Notes: generated by a model from the letters alone, not told the origin. A stretch of 38,099 nt of DNA from Chloroflexota bacterium (GCA_005881155.1 VBHN01000184.1:1-38099); one strand, 5' to 3'. Numbered from the stretch's first letter, positions 1 to 9,197 are shown. Translations and numbers: made by a program.

Positions 1-200
1 TGTTCGGAGGCCGCGAACCAGTCGGCGAGCATCGCCGGACCGTCGGCGAGCCGCCCTCTGAACTCGGCCAGGTCCGGCAGCCGGCCTTCGATCGCCCGGA
101 ACTCCGCCTCCCAATCCTGGTCGGAGGCGAAGACGCTGCTCGCGTCCCAGGTGTGCTCGACCGGGACGTCCTTGCGAGCAGGGATCGTACTCGGACCCAT
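1..200 (-). CDS. pepF: Oligoendopeptidase F (M3 family), N-terminal fragment cut by window edge
   Basis: The minus strand opens with ATG at 200 and stays open to the window edge, giving about 66 residues. The start reads MGPSTIPARKDVPVEHTWDA, followed by a segment of the type SSVFASDQDWEAEF. This RxDVPxExTWD...F.SDxxWE pattern is the usual N-terminus of PepF/M3B zinc oligopeptidases, which are cytosolic and degrade short peptides. The HExxH active site would lie outside the window. The gene follows corA on the same strand after a 49-bp gap and may be cotranscribed with it. It is absent from the ORF track because it is truncated. The family call rests on the N-terminal pattern only. Confidence 0.72.
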   Translation of the reverse strand, partial: MGPSTIPARKDVPVEHTWDASSVFASDQDWEAEFRAIEGRLPDLAEFRGRLADGPAMLADWFAASE

Positions 201-249
201 TTACCCGTCAAGAGTACGGACAAGCGGCCGCACTTAACAGCGGCTTTAC

Positions 250-1212
250 CTAGATCCAGCCCCTCCGGCGGAAGAAGTAAAGCTGGATGACAGTCGCCGC
301 CACCATGGTGCCGATCCCGACCCAGAAGGCAAGATAGGGAGCCTCCAGGACTTGCGTCAGGAGGGCAAAGTTCATTCCGTAGAAGCCGGTCAGGAAGGAC
401 AGCGGCAGGAACACGCTGGCGATCACCGTCAGCGCCTTCATGGTCACGTTGAGACGGTTGGAGACGGTTGACAGGTAGACGTCCATCGCGCCCGTGAGCA
501 GGTCGCGATGGGAGTCCACGGCCTCGTACTGGCGGACCACGTGGTCGTAGACGTCCCGGTAGTACAAGCCCATCTCACGGTCCTCCGGTCCGAGCGATGC
601 TGAGATCAGGCGCTGGAACATGTCGCGCTGAGCGCCCAACCGCTGGCGCATCTTGGTGATGTCGTGCTTCAGCGCGTAGATGGAGCGCAGCTGCTCCGGG
701 TCGGCGCGGTCGATGATCTTGTCCTGCAGCTCATCGATGGTCTCGTCGAGCTGCTCCAGGACCGGGAAGTTGGCGTCCACCAGCTGGTCGACCACCAGGT
801 AGGTGAGGAACATCGGCTCCGCCCTGGTCCGGCTGGCGTCGGTCTCGATGTTCTTGCGCAGCGCCAGGAGCAGTGGGAGCGGGCGCCTGTGGATGGTGAC
901 CAGATAGTGCTTGGCGAGGTAGAGATAGGTCTCGTCGAAGTCGATCGAGTCGCCTTTCAGGGAGGCGTCGAAGAGGACCATGAACGAGTAGCCCTTGTAC
1001 TCCTCGAGCTTGGGTCGCTGGTTGCCGTGCTTGACGTCGTCGATCGTCAGCGGGTGAAAATCGAAGGCCTTCGTGAGCATCTCGTAGTCGTCTTTGTCGG
1101 GAGCCTCCACGTCCAGCCAGAAGCCTTCGTCCTCGCACTTGTTCAGGTGCTTGGCGATGTCGCTCGGCTTCGGTTCGTGGAAGGCCCCTTTGATCGTGAT
1201 CAGGGTCCGCAT
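250..1212 (-). CDS. corA: CorA-family magnesium/divalent cation channel
   Basis: A 320-residue protein starting MRTLITIKGAF. The track ORF runs further upstream, but the ATG at 1212 gives the standard CorA length, and the extra 59 codons overlap the divergent MFS gene. A soluble N-terminal domain of about 250 residues is followed by two C-terminal membrane helices. The first helix ends in the family's YGMNF pore signature, and the protein closes with a short basic tail (FFRRRGWI). CorA channels are pentamers that carry Mg2+ down the membrane potential. A TATGCT hexamer lies 12 nt before the ATG, implying a very short leader. The gene is divergent from the MFS exporter across 25 bp. Confidence 0.93.
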   Translation of the reverse strand: MRTLITIKGAFHEPKPSDIAKHLNKCEDEGFWLDVEAPDKDDYEMLTKAFDFHPLTIDDVKHGNQRPKLEEYKGYSFMVLFDASLKGDSIDFDETYLYLAKHYLVTIHRRPLPLLLALRKNIETDASRTRAEPMFLTYLVVDQLVDANFPVLEQLDETIDELQDKIIDRADPEQLRSIYALKHDITKMRQRLGAQRDMFQRLISASLGPEDREMGLYYRDVYDHVVRQYEAVDSHRDLLTGAMDVYLSTVSNRLNVTMKALTVIASVFLPLSFLTGFYGMNFALLTQVLEAPYLAFWVGIGTMVAATVIQLYFFRRRGWI

Positions 1213-1224
1213 TGCGTACGTGCG

Positions 1225-1234
1225 AGCATAGCTT
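1225..1234. promoter_or_regulatory. Candidate bidirectional -10 element between corA and MFS gene
   Basis: The whole intergenic gap is 25 bp. It contains AGCATAGCTT: on the minus strand TATGCT sits 12 nt before the corA ATG, and on the plus strand TAGCTT sits 3 nt before the MFS GTG. The corA spacing suits a near-leaderless mRNA. The MFS spacing is too tight for a normal -10, so that half is weak. Confidence 0.35.
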
Positions 1235-1237
1235 TCC

Positions 1238-2515
1238 GTGTCCGAAACGACCGCGGAACCAGGCTTCTGGGACCGGGCGCTGGGAGGGCGGCTGTGGCGA
1301 AACGCCGACTTCATGCGCCTCTGGGTCGGCCAGACGATCAGCGAGGCCGGCACCCAGGTCAGCCAGCTGGCCGTGCCGACCGTCGCCATCCTCCTGCTGC
1401 ACGCGACTCCAGTCCAGGTCGGGCTCCTGACGGCCCTCGAGTTCCTTCCCTTCCCGGTCCTGGGTCTGGTCGTGGGCGTCTACGCCGACCGTCTCAGGCG
1501 GCGACCCCTGATGATCGCCTCCGACCTGGGGCGCATGGTCGCGCTGCTGACCATTCCCGCCGCGTTCGGCTTCGGCTTGCTGCGCATGGAGCAGCTCTAC
1601 GTGGTCGGCCTCGTGGTCGGCGTCTTCAACGTCTTCTTCGGGATCTCCTACCAGTCCTACCTGCCGGCGCTGATCGCGCGCGCCGACCTTGTCGAGGGCA
1701 ACTCCAAGCTGGAGGTGAGCCGGTCGACCGCCCAGCTTGCCGGCCCCGCCATCGCCGGCTTCGCGATCCAGGCGATCGGTGCCGCCCGCGCCATCTACAT
1801 CGACGCCGCCTCCTTCCTGGTCTCGGCGGTCTCGCTCTGGGCGATCGGCAAGCCCGAGCCGCAGCCACAGCCGGCGACCGCCACCGGCCGCAGCGGCTTC
1901 TGGCACGAGATGTGGGAGGGGATCCAGGTCGTGATCGGCAACCCGACGCTCTGGAAGATCGCCGGCTGCACGGCCACCTCCAACCTGGGCAGCAACATGG
2001 CCTTCGCGGTGGAGCTGATCTTCATGTACCGCTACCTCCACCTGGCGCCCGGGCTGGTCGGGTTGATCTTCGCGATCGGGTCCGTCGGGGGCCTGCTCGG
2101 CGCCATCGCCAGCAGCGCGGTCGTGGCCCGCTTGGGCGTCGGCCTGACGCTGCTCCTGAGCATCTTCGCTGGGGGCCTGATCATGGCCACGCCGCTGGCG
2201 GCCCAGACCAACGCGCCGGTCTTCCTGAGCGCGCTCTTCTTCTTCGAGTTCCTGATTGGAGCGCCCTACAACATCACCCAGGTCAGCCTCCGTCAGGCGA
2301 TCACTCCAGACCGGGTGCAGGGACGGATGAACGCCACCATGCGCACGATCGTCTGGGGCACGATTCCGATCGGGTCGCTCCTGGGCGGAATCCTCGGCAC
2401 CTACGTCGGGGTGGTGCCGACAATCGTCATCGGCGGCTTCATCGCGGTGCTGGCGGCGGTCTGGATCCTGCTCGGCCCGATCCGGATCAAGGTGCAGCCC
2501 CAGCCGGTCAGCTAG
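1238..2515 (+). CDS. Major facilitator superfamily exporter (EntS-like)
   Basis: A 425-residue, 12-helix-type membrane protein. GTG at 1238 is the first possible start because an in-frame TAG lies at 1229. The opening (FWDRALGGRLWRNADFMRLW) and the loop after helix 2 (YADRLRRRPLMI) match the enterobactin-exporter/macrolide-efflux MFS group, drug or metabolite antiporters of the cytoplasmic membrane. The central loop near residue 205 is rich in Pro and Gln. No substrate can be named. It is divergent from corA and overlaps the end of the convergent DinB gene by 8 bp. Confidence 0.88.
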   Translation: MSETTAEPGFWDRALGGRLWRNADFMRLWVGQTISEAGTQVSQLAVPTVAILLLHATPVQVGLLTALEFLPFPVLGLVVGVYADRLRRRPLMIASDLGRMVALLTIPAAFGFGLLRMEQLYVVGLVVGVFNVFFGISYQSYLPALIARADLVEGNSKLEVSRSTAQLAGPAIAGFAIQAIGAARAIYIDAASFLVSAVSLWAIGKPEPQPQPATATGRSGFWHEMWEGIQVVIGNPTLWKIAGCTATSNLGSNMAFAVELIFMYRYLHLAPGLVGLIFAIGSVGGLLGAIASSAVVARLGVGLTLLLSIFAGGLIMATPLAAQTNAPVFLSALFFFEFLIGAPYNITQVSLRQAITPDRVQGRMNATMRTIVWGTIPIGSLLGGILGTYVGVVPTIVIGGFIAVLAAVWILLGPIRIKVQPQPVS

Positions 2516-2999
2516 CGGGCAGGTCGAGCGCCTGGCGGATGGTGGCCAGGTGGCCGGTGACGTGCCGGTAGTCCAGGTAGGCGTACTGGTCCACCGTGAA
2601 GTCGCGCCCCGCTCCGGTGTGGAAGGCGGTGCGAGCCAGCTCTTCGTCGCTCAGCGCCGCGACCCGGGCGGTGAAGCGGGCGCCGTTCCCCTCGAGGAGC
2701 CGGATCGTCTCCTCCCGGGCGACTTCGTGGTAGGTGTCCGCCTGCTGCGCGTTGAGGACGTCCTGCTCGGCGAGTGTGATCTTGACCTCGCCACCGCCGA
2801 GGGCGGTGTCCAGCCAGTCCTGGTTCTGCTGGTGGCCGTGCGCGACGTGGTGGGCGATGACGGCGACGGTGCGGTTGTCCCCCTCGTCGTTGCAGAGCGT
2901 CCGCCACTGCTCCTCCGAGCAGCCCCGCACGACCTGGATCAGCTCAAGGTTCGCTCTTTCGATCTGGGCGGCGATCTCCGCTCCTCGTGCCGAGCCCAC
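2508..2999 (-). CDS. DinB-family protein
   Basis: A 163-residue protein from a GTG start. The pattern HHVAHGH near residue 50 and RHVTGHLATIRQAL near the C-terminus provide the spaced histidines of the DinB/YfiT four-helix metal-binding fold. Relatives include thiol-dependent S-transferases and many proteins of unknown role. The conserved histidines appear present, so metal binding is likely, but the substrate is unknown. TACAGT lies 8 nt upstream of the GTG, as in a leaderless promoter. It is divergent from the lipocalin-like gene and convergent with the MFS gene. Confidence 0.8.
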   Translation of the reverse strand: MGSARGAEIAAQIERANLELIQVVRGCSEEQWRTLCNDEGDNRTVAVIAHHVAHGHQQNQDWLDTALGGGEVKITLAEQDVLNAQQADTYHEVAREETIRLLEGNGARFTARVAALSDEELARTAFHTGAGRDFTVDQYAYLDYRHVTGHLATIRQALDLPAS

Positions 3000-3006
3000 G
3001 GCGAAT

Positions 3007-3013
3007 TACTGTA
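3007..3013. promoter_or_regulatory. Symmetric bidirectional -10 element (TACTGTA)
   Basis: TACTGTA reads TACTGT on the plus strand and TACAGT on the minus strand, so one seven-base site offers a TANNNT -10 in each direction. The minus copy is 8 nt from the DinB GTG. The plus copy is 16 nt from ATG 3029, or 7 nt from an in-frame TTG at 3020. No clear -35 is visible on either side. Confidence 0.5.
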
Positions 3014-3028
3014 TCGGCCTTGGCCGCG

Positions 3029-3970
3029 ATGGACCCTTCCCGAGCCAACGCCCCCTGGCTCGAGCCCGGCCGGCCGGGCTACGAGGCGTGGTACGTCACG
3101 GTCAGCCAGCCCTCGGCCAGGCGCGGCTTCTGGTTTCGTTACACGCGCTTCCAGCCCCGTCGCGGCCTGGAAGGGGAGCCCCATTCAGCCCTTTGGGCCT
3201 TCTCCTTCCACCGCGACGACCCGGCTCTCAACACGGCCGCCAAAGACGTGCATCCTCTCTCCGCGCTGAGGGTCGCCCGGCGGCCCTTCGAGGTCAGCCT
3301 CGGGGAGGGCGAGCTGCGGCTGGACGGCTGTCGCGGACGCGCCGGCGACACCAGCTGGGACCTCAGCTGGGTGCCGGTCGGAGGTTCAGCGCTCTTCCCC
3401 TTCCTGCGCCCGCCCTGGGACGGTCTCTCCATGGTCGGCAACCTCGGCGCCCAGCTACGGCTTCGGGTCAGCGGCAGCGTCCGCGCCGGCGGTCGCGAGT
3501 ACACGCTGGCGGGCGAGCCGGGTGGCCAGCAGCACACTTATGGCGTCTCGCACGCGTTTCGCTGGAACTGGGGCTACGCCTCCGGCGACTGGGGCTGGGT
3601 CGACGGAGCCACCAGCCGGGTGCCCTCGCGGTTGGGCAGGGTCCTCGCCGGCACGGCGCTGGGCGCTTCCGTCGAAGGCGAGGAGTTCCGCCTGGACACG
3701 CCCTGGCGCGTGCTGATGGAACCGGGTGAGATCTCTCCCGACGCCTGGCGTGCCGACCTCGGCCGCGTGCGCCTGGCCATCCTGCCGCGGCGCGCGGACC
3801 TGATCGGGGTGACCTACGAAGACCCGACCGTCGGCAGGCGGATCTGCTACCACACCGAGGTGGCGGACCTCGAGCTCACCGTTGGCGAGCGGACCATCCG
3901 GCGCGAGGCAGCCGCCGCCTTCGAATACGCCTCCACCGAGCCCCTGCCCGGGCTGCCTCCACGGCTCTAG
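3029..3970 (+). CDS. Lipocalin-like protein (AttH/CrtC/tocopherol-cyclase-like fold), function unknown
   Basis: A 313-residue protein starting MDPSRANAPWLEPG. It is rich in beta-strand-like segments and carries HTYGVSHAFRWNWGYASGD around residue 180, resembling the G..H.WG...W.W signature of the AttH/CrtC/tocopherol-cyclase-like double lipocalin group. The opening GRPGYEAWYVTVSQP also fits a substrate-binding barrel. No signal peptide is apparent. The track start is 14 codons further upstream; ATG 3029 and TTG 3020 are both plausible, TTG being better placed for the bidirectional -10 element. It ends 7 bp from the convergent GMC oxidoreductase. The fold call is moderate and the reaction is unknown. 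Confidence 0.62.
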   Translation: MDPSRANAPWLEPGRPGYEAWYVTVSQPSARRGFWFRYTRFQPRRGLEGEPHSALWAFSFHRDDPALNTAAKDVHPLSALRVARRPFEVSLGEGELRLDGCRGRAGDTSWDLSWVPVGGSALFPFLRPPWDGLSMVGNLGAQLRLRVSGSVRAGGREYTLAGEPGGQQHTYGVSHAFRWNWGYASGDWGWVDGATSRVPSRLGRVLAGTALGASVEGEEFRLDTPWRVLMEPGEISPDAWRADLGRVRLAILPRRADLIGVTYEDPTVGRRICYHTEVADLELTVGERTIRREAAAAFEYASTEPLPGLPPRL

Positions 3971-3977
3971 GCCTCTG

Positions 3978-5849
3978 TTAGTGCAAATCCTCCGCCAGGC
4001 GGCGGCCGATGCGGGTGGCCAGGGCCATGATCGTGATCTGTGGATTCACGTAGGTCGAGCCGGGCAGGATCGAGGCGTCGGCGATGGTCAGGCCCGGGAC
4101 CTCCCAGGCGGATCCGAAGTCGTCCACCACCGAGGAACCGGGGTGGCGGCCGAGTCGGGCCGTACCCATCGGGTGGTAGGCGGACAGCTTCAGGTCGGCC
4201 GCCCTCCAGCGGCCCTCGGTGATCAGCGGCAGCTGGCCGCGGGAGGTGATCGGGTGCAGGCCCGGGAGCATGGTGTGCACCTCCCGGGCGCCGGCGGCCA
4301 GGTAGACCTCGGCCGTCAGGGCGATGCCGGCCAGCACCTTGGCCACGTCCCGGCGGTCGAGGCTGTACTGGAGCATCGGCCTGCCGAAGGCTGAGCGGAC
4401 GCGACCCGCGCCAGAGTCGGAGATGATCAGCCCCGCGGCCGCGGTCCGCCGGTAGCCGGCGAGCACCTCCTTGAGTCCCGGACCGACCTCGGGCAGGCCG
4501 CCCGCGCTGTAGCCGACGCCGGGCGGCGGGTAGGTCGCCTCCACCAGCACCCCATCGCGCAGCTTCTCGTCGACGTAGGCGCTCTGCATGACGCCGCGCC
4601 AGGCTGTCAGCTCGCGGTCGAAGGCGCCCAGGATCCCGGCGCCGGGGTGGATCCGGAAGTTGCGGCCGACCTGCCGGCTGCCCAGTGCCAGCCGGTTCTT
4701 CAAGAGCAGGCAGGGCGTGTAGACGGCGCCAGCCGCCAGGACCACGCGCTTAGCCCGGACCGTGAAGCCGTCGCCGGCGACGCCGACCGCCCGGCCGCCT
4801 TCGACCAGGACCCGCTCGACCCTGCAGCCGGTGGCGACGCGGGCGCCGGCGGCGGCGGCCACCGGCAGGTAGGAGACGTGCATGCCCTGCTTGGCGTCCA
4901 GCGGGCAGCCGAAGGCGCAGACCCCGCTGCCGTGGCAGTCGCGGGCATTGCGGCGAATCGGCCCGCCGCTGTAGCCGAGGGCTTGCCGGCCCGCCTCCAG
5001 CAGCTCGCCGTTGGCGCCCATGATCTCGGAGGAGACCGGTCCGACGCCGATCACCTCCTCGACCTGCTCGAAGAGTGGTCCGAACTCGTCGGGGTCGAAT
5101 CCCCACTCGCGGAGGAGCCATTCCGGGGTGCGGAAGCAGGTGCCGGAGTTGATGATCGTCGAGCCTCCGACGCCCATCCCCATCGGCAGCGAGATGACGG
5201 GGTTGCCGATCGTGAAGGTCAGGCCGCTGCCGCGATAGAAGCGCCGCAGCCGGTCGGGGAACGGGCCGTTGAAGTCGGCGCGGTCGAAGTGGCGGCCCTC
5301 TTCCAGGACCAGCACCGAGCGCCCGGCCTCGGCCAGCTCTTTGGCAACCACCGAACCGCCCGCGCCGGAGCCGACGATGACGACGTCGACCTCGTCGTCG
5401 AAGGGCCGGGCCGGCTCCTCGACCGCCAGCTCCGGGCGCACCGGCTGCCGCTCCACGCGCTTGAACGACCGCCCGTCGTAGCCAAGCAGGGGCGCCACCC
5501 TGGGATCGGCGCAGAAGAACATCATCAGCAGCGCCTTCAGCGCCACCAGCGTCTCCCGCTTCTGCCGGATCGAGCTTCGTTCGCACTCGTGCAGATAGGA
5601 GAGCCGGCCCTCGGGCGACAGCAGGTGAAACGGGCGCAGGTGCCGGGAGGCGATCGCGGAGAGTCCGAACGCGGTCAGCATCAGCCGCATCGTCCCCGCC
5701 GCCATCGGGTCACAGCGGCCGATGTAGGCCTCCAGCTGACCCGCCAGCCCGACGTCGTCCGCGCCGGGCTCGAGCGCACCGCCGGACGGCAACATGGCCG
5801 AGGCCAGCGCCTCCAGCGTGCGGCCCTGAAGTACGCTCAGAGCGGGCAT
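3978..5849 (-). CDS. GMC-family FAD-dependent oxidoreductase with N-terminal gluconate-dehydrogenase-subunit-3-like region
   Basis: A 623-residue protein from ATG 5849 (MPALSVLQGRTLEALASAML). The 671-aa track start lies deep inside the divergent gene and is not used. Residues 1 to about 130 resemble the helical region found fused to, or beside, GMC enzymes. The FAD-binding motif VVIVGSGAGGSVVAKELAEA starts near residue 155, MGMGVGGSTIINSG follows, and the C-terminus carries YHPMGTARLG plus NPQITIMALATRIGRRLAED, the standard GMC ending. A CHGSGVCAFGCP segment recalls the fatty-alcohol-oxidase/cholesterol-oxidase branch. Likely substrates are alcohols or sterol-like compounds. The start codon overlaps that of the divergent membrane protein. 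Confidence 0.9.
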   Translation of the reverse strand: MPALSVLQGRTLEALASAMLPSGGALEPGADDVGLAGQLEAYIGRCDPMAAGTMRLMLTAFGLSAIASRHLRPFHLLSPEGRLSYLHECERSSIRQKRETLVALKALLMMFFCADPRVAPLLGYDGRSFKRVERQPVRPELAVEEPARPFDDEVDVVIVGSGAGGSVVAKELAEAGRSVLVLEEGRHFDRADFNGPFPDRLRRFYRGSGLTFTIGNPVISLPMGMGVGGSTIINSGTCFRTPEWLLREWGFDPDEFGPLFEQVEEVIGVGPVSSEIMGANGELLEAGRQALGYSGGPIRRNARDCHGSGVCAFGCPLDAKQGMHVSYLPVAAAAGARVATGCRVERVLVEGGRAVGVAGDGFTVRAKRVVLAAGAVYTPCLLLKNRLALGSRQVGRNFRIHPGAGILGAFDRELTAWRGVMQSAYVDEKLRDGVLVEATYPPPGVGYSAGGLPEVGPGLKEVLAGYRRTAAAGLIISDSGAGRVRSAFGRPMLQYSLDRRDVAKVLAGIALTAEVYLAAGAREVHTMLPGLHPITSRGQLPLITEGRWRAADLKLSAYHPMGTARLGRHPGSSVVDDFGSAWEVPGLTIADASILPGSTYVNPQITIMALATRIGRRLAEDLH

Positions 5850-6258
5850 GGTCGTCTCCGACTCATTGCTGCGGCTCTGGCTGCGCGCCTGGATGGTCGT
5901 CTTCGCGTTGGGAGCGATCGACTTCCTGATCTTTCCAACCCTGACCCTCAACGTCCTCAACTCGGCCGGCAGCCTCTTCGGGATGCCCGCCATCCCGGCC
6001 CGCCTGACCGAATTCTGGGCCGTGCTGGCCGTGGCCTACATGGTGCTGGTCGCGGCGTTCTGCTGGGAGGCGACCAGAGAACGCGGCATCGACGCCCAGC
6101 CGGTCCGGTTCCTGGTCCTGGGCAAGACCACCTCCTCGCTGGTCTCACTCCTCTATTTCGTGGTCGTGGTCCACGCCTTCGCCTTCCTGGCCAACTTCCT
6201 GGTCGACGGCTTCATCGCCGCCGGGACCTTCGCCCTGCTCCGCAGTTACAAGCGCTAG
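5848..6258 (+). CDS. Small integral membrane protein, unknown function
   Basis: A 136-residue hydrophobic protein with about four predicted helices (around residues 13-40, 53-72, 90-110 and 112-130) and a basic end (LLRSYKR). I recognise no family. The ATG at 5848 shares the bases CATG with the GMC start on the other strand. An in-frame ATG at 5893 would cut into helix 1, so the first start is preferred. With no space between the two genes, their promoters must lie within each other's coding sequence. Confidence 0.6.
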   Translation: MVVSDSLLRLWLRAWMVVFALGAIDFLIFPTLTLNVLNSAGSLFGMPAIPARLTEFWAVLAVAYMVLVAAFCWEATRERGIDAQPVRFLVLGKTTSSLVSLLYFVVVVHAFAFLANFLVDGFIAAGTFALLRSYKR

Positions 6259-6460
6259 CCCCGGCAGCTCGATGGCGAGCGCCCGGGTCAAGGGCGCGGG
6301 CAGGCCGGCGGCAAGCGCCGCCGCCGCGATGCCGCCCAGCTGGAGAGCTCCAATGCCATAAGCGCTGGGATTAAAGGTGAGCCCAGCTTAGGGCGGTTGG
6401 ACATCAAGATAGTCGATAGTTAAGGTTATATAGATCCATCCTTTTATTGGGAGTGCTGTC
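6259..6460 (+). promoter_or_regulatory. 202-bp intergenic region with AT-rich promoter upstream of acylase gene
   Basis: The distal half is GC-rich and featureless. The proximal half is distinctly AT-rich. It has TTGGAC at 6397 as a possible -35, followed by TAAGGT (18-bp spacer) and a TATATAGAT block at 6427-6435 as competing -10 sites. GGGAG at 6449-6453 lies 7 nt before the GTG at 6461 and is a good ribosome-binding site. The -10 assignment is uncertain. Confidence 0.45.
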
Positions 6461-9197
6461 GTGTCCAGACTGACCCGGCGAGCTGCTTTCGCCTGCCTAC
6501 TCTGCCTGCCCTTGCTGGGCCTCGTGTCCCCCGTTTCCGCCCTCGCCGCGGCCTGCCAGACCGTGACCGGTCCCGCGGGCGGCCCCTACGCCGACTGCGG
6601 AGGCGGTCAGGTCTACAACATCCTGCCGCCGGGCGAGAACGGCCTCGTCAACGCCGCCACGGCGGCCACCCGGCAGCCTCCGCCGCATGGCGACGACCAG
6701 CGCTCGATGTACGCCGACCTGGTCCGAGTCGCGCCTCACCTGCAGCCCGCCGACCTCGGCCGCTACTTCAAGCAGGCCGGCCTCAGCGTCAGCGGGACCG
6801 ACGTCGAGCGGGCCTACAGCCCGCGAGCGGGAACGGTCATCGTCCGCGACAGGAGCTTCGGCGTGGCCCACGTCTTCGGCGCGACCCGCGCGGACACCGA
6901 GTTCGGCTCTGGCTACGCGGCGGCCGAGGACCGCCTCTTCATGATGGACGTGTTCCGGCACATCGGCCGCTCCACCCTCTCCTCCTTCCTGGGCCCTTCC
7001 CAGACGGCCCTGGCCCTGGACTGCGAGGTGGCCCGCGTCGCCGGCTACAACGACGCGGAACTGCAGGCTCAGATTGACGCGCTGCCGCAGCGTTACCCGC
7101 AGCCCTTTGACGCGACCCACAGCGAGGGCCAGCAGGTCGTAGCCGACGGACTCGCCTACATCGACGGCGTCAACGCCTACCTCAACCAGGCCCTGGTCAA
7201 CCCCACCCTGCTGCCGGCCGAGTACCCCGCTCTCCAGGTGGCGCCGGTGCCTTTCAAGCCCACCGACATCATCGCCATCGCCACTCTCGTCCAGGCGATC
7301 TTCGCCGTCGGCGGCGGCTCCGAGGTTGATTCGGCGCTCTTCTACAGCTCCCTCGTCCAGCGCTACGGAGCGGCGAAGGGTTCGGCCATCTGGCACGACT
7401 TCCGCTCCCAGAATGACCCCGGCGCGCAGGTCACCCTGAGCGGCGCTTTCCCGTACATGCCGGTGCCTGCCAGCGTCGACCCCAACTCGCTGGCCGTGCC
7501 CGTCAGCCAGCCCAGCACCACCATGTGCGACGGCGGGCCGCTGCCCGCCGCGAATCCCGGCCTGGGCCAGATCTCGGTCGCCGGCCTGACCATCGACCTG
7601 AGCGCGATCCTGGTGACCGGCTCCCACACCGCGAGCGGAAACCCGATCGCCGTCTTCGGGCCGCAAGTCGCCTACTTCGCCCCGGAGATCCTCCACGAGG
7701 TTGACCTCCACGGCCCGCACCTCAACGCTCGGGGCGCCGCCTTCATCGGTACCGACATCTACGTCGAGCTCGGTCGCGGGGCTGACTACTCGTGGAGCGC
7801 GACCTCGGCCGGGTCGGACATAGAAGCTCTGCGACCCGGCCGGCGGCGCCCCGACCCTCGAGAGCACCGGCTACGTCTACAACGGCCGCTGCACCTCGAT
7901 GTACGAGCGGACGGACCGGGAGGTCGCCAAGACCAACCCGGGCTCGCCGAACCCGCCGGCGGTGATCACCATCCAGATCGAAAGGACGGTGCACGGGCCG
8001 GTCGCGGGCCGGACGCTGGCCATCGACCCGGCCAGCGGCGCGCGGATCCCGGTCGCCGTCTCCATCCAGCGCTCGACCTACGGCGACGAGCTTGGCTCCG
8101 CGCCCGCCTTCCTGGAGTGGAACAACCCGGACTTCGTCCACTCGGCGGCCGACTTCATGCGCGCGGCGGCCAAGGAGACGGGCACCTTCAACTGGTTCTA
8201 CGCCGACTCCCGGGACATCGCCTACTACTCGTCCGGCAAGATGCCGATCCGGCCCTCGAACATTGATCCCAACTTCCCGACCTGGGGCACCGGCCAGTTC
8301 GAGTGGCAGGGGTTCCTGCGCGCGGACGGCAGCCCCGGCGATCCCCATCCACATGCGGTCAACCCCGGCTCCGGGTTCCTGGCCAACTGGAACAACAAGC
8401 CTGCCCCGGGCTGGTCGGCCGCGGATTCGCAGTACGGGTACGGGCCCGTCTATCGCAGCCAGTCGCTCTCCGACCGGGTCCGGGCGCTGGTCGCGCGCGG
8501 CGCGGTGACCCAGACCGACATGGTCAACGCGATGGAGGATGCGGGCACCGTCGACCTCGACGGGTCACAGCTGGTGACCCAGCTGCGCGCCGCGCTGGCG
8601 GGGGCCACGCTGACGCCGGCCCAGTCCCAGGCGTTGTCGATCCTCTCCGCCTGGGCCGGCAACGGCGCCCACCGCAGGGCCACGGTGAACCAGAACCAGT
8701 ACGACGAAGGGACGGCGGTCGCGATCATGGACCAGTTCTACCCACGGCTTGCGCACGCGGTCTTCGACCCCTGGCTCGATTCGGGCCAGTTCGCGCAGCT
8801 GGTGTCGTTGATCTGGCTCAACGACCCGCCCGGCCCCAAAGGGTCCTCTTACGACGCGGGCTGGGAGGGATACCTGCAGCGATCGTTGCAGCAGGCGGTC
8901 AACCCGGCCCTATCGCCTGGCTACTCCCAGAACTTCTGCGGGTCCGGCAGCCTGGCGGCGTGCCAGTCGGCCCTACTGGCGGCGCTGCAGGGGACCATCG
9001 ACGCCGAGACCCACGCCTACGGGTCCGCCGATCCGGCGGCCTGGACCTGCGCCAGGAGCAACCAGGGCCGCGGCCAGTGCAACCCCGCCGCGGATGACAT
9101 CGTCTTCAGCCCGGTCGGACTCGAGAACCTCCCGAACATGCCCTGGGTGAACCGCCCGACCTTCCAGCAGGTGGTGGAGTACCCGGCTCGGCACTAG
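6461..9197 (+). pseudogene. Secreted penicillin-acylase-family (Ntn) hydrolase, disrupted by a frameshift
   Basis: Two ORFs in different frames (6461-8266 and 7899-9197) make one acylase of about 910 residues. The N-terminus has a signal peptide (LLCLPLLGLVSPVSALA), then DRSFGVAHVFGATRADTEFG and AAEDRLFMMDVFRHIGR, typical of the alpha chain. The beta-chain start region ILVTGSHTASGNPIAVFGPQ and ELGRGADYSWSATSAGSD follow. The frame breaks just after SAGSD at about 7820. The lost continuation (KLCDPAGGAPTLESTGYVY) resumes in the other frame at about 7824, directly after a TAG in that frame, and runs to a normal family ending (NRPTFQQVVEYPARH). The shift fits loss of 3n+2 bases or gain of 3n+1. 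It could be a true pseudogene or a sequence error. The expected SN nucleophile dipeptide also seems replaced. Confidence 0.82.

Noticed and set aside
6252-6375. Minus-strand open frame reading like SAYGIGALQLGGIAAAALAAG, possible gene remnant
   Set aside because: It has no start codon, is short and Ala-rich, and runs antisense into the small membrane protein gene; chance in GC-rich DNA is enough to explain it.
7815-7835. Programmed ribosomal frameshifting in the acylase
   Set aside because: There is no slippery heptamer or run at the junction, and several conserved residues are missing, which a simple slip would not explain.
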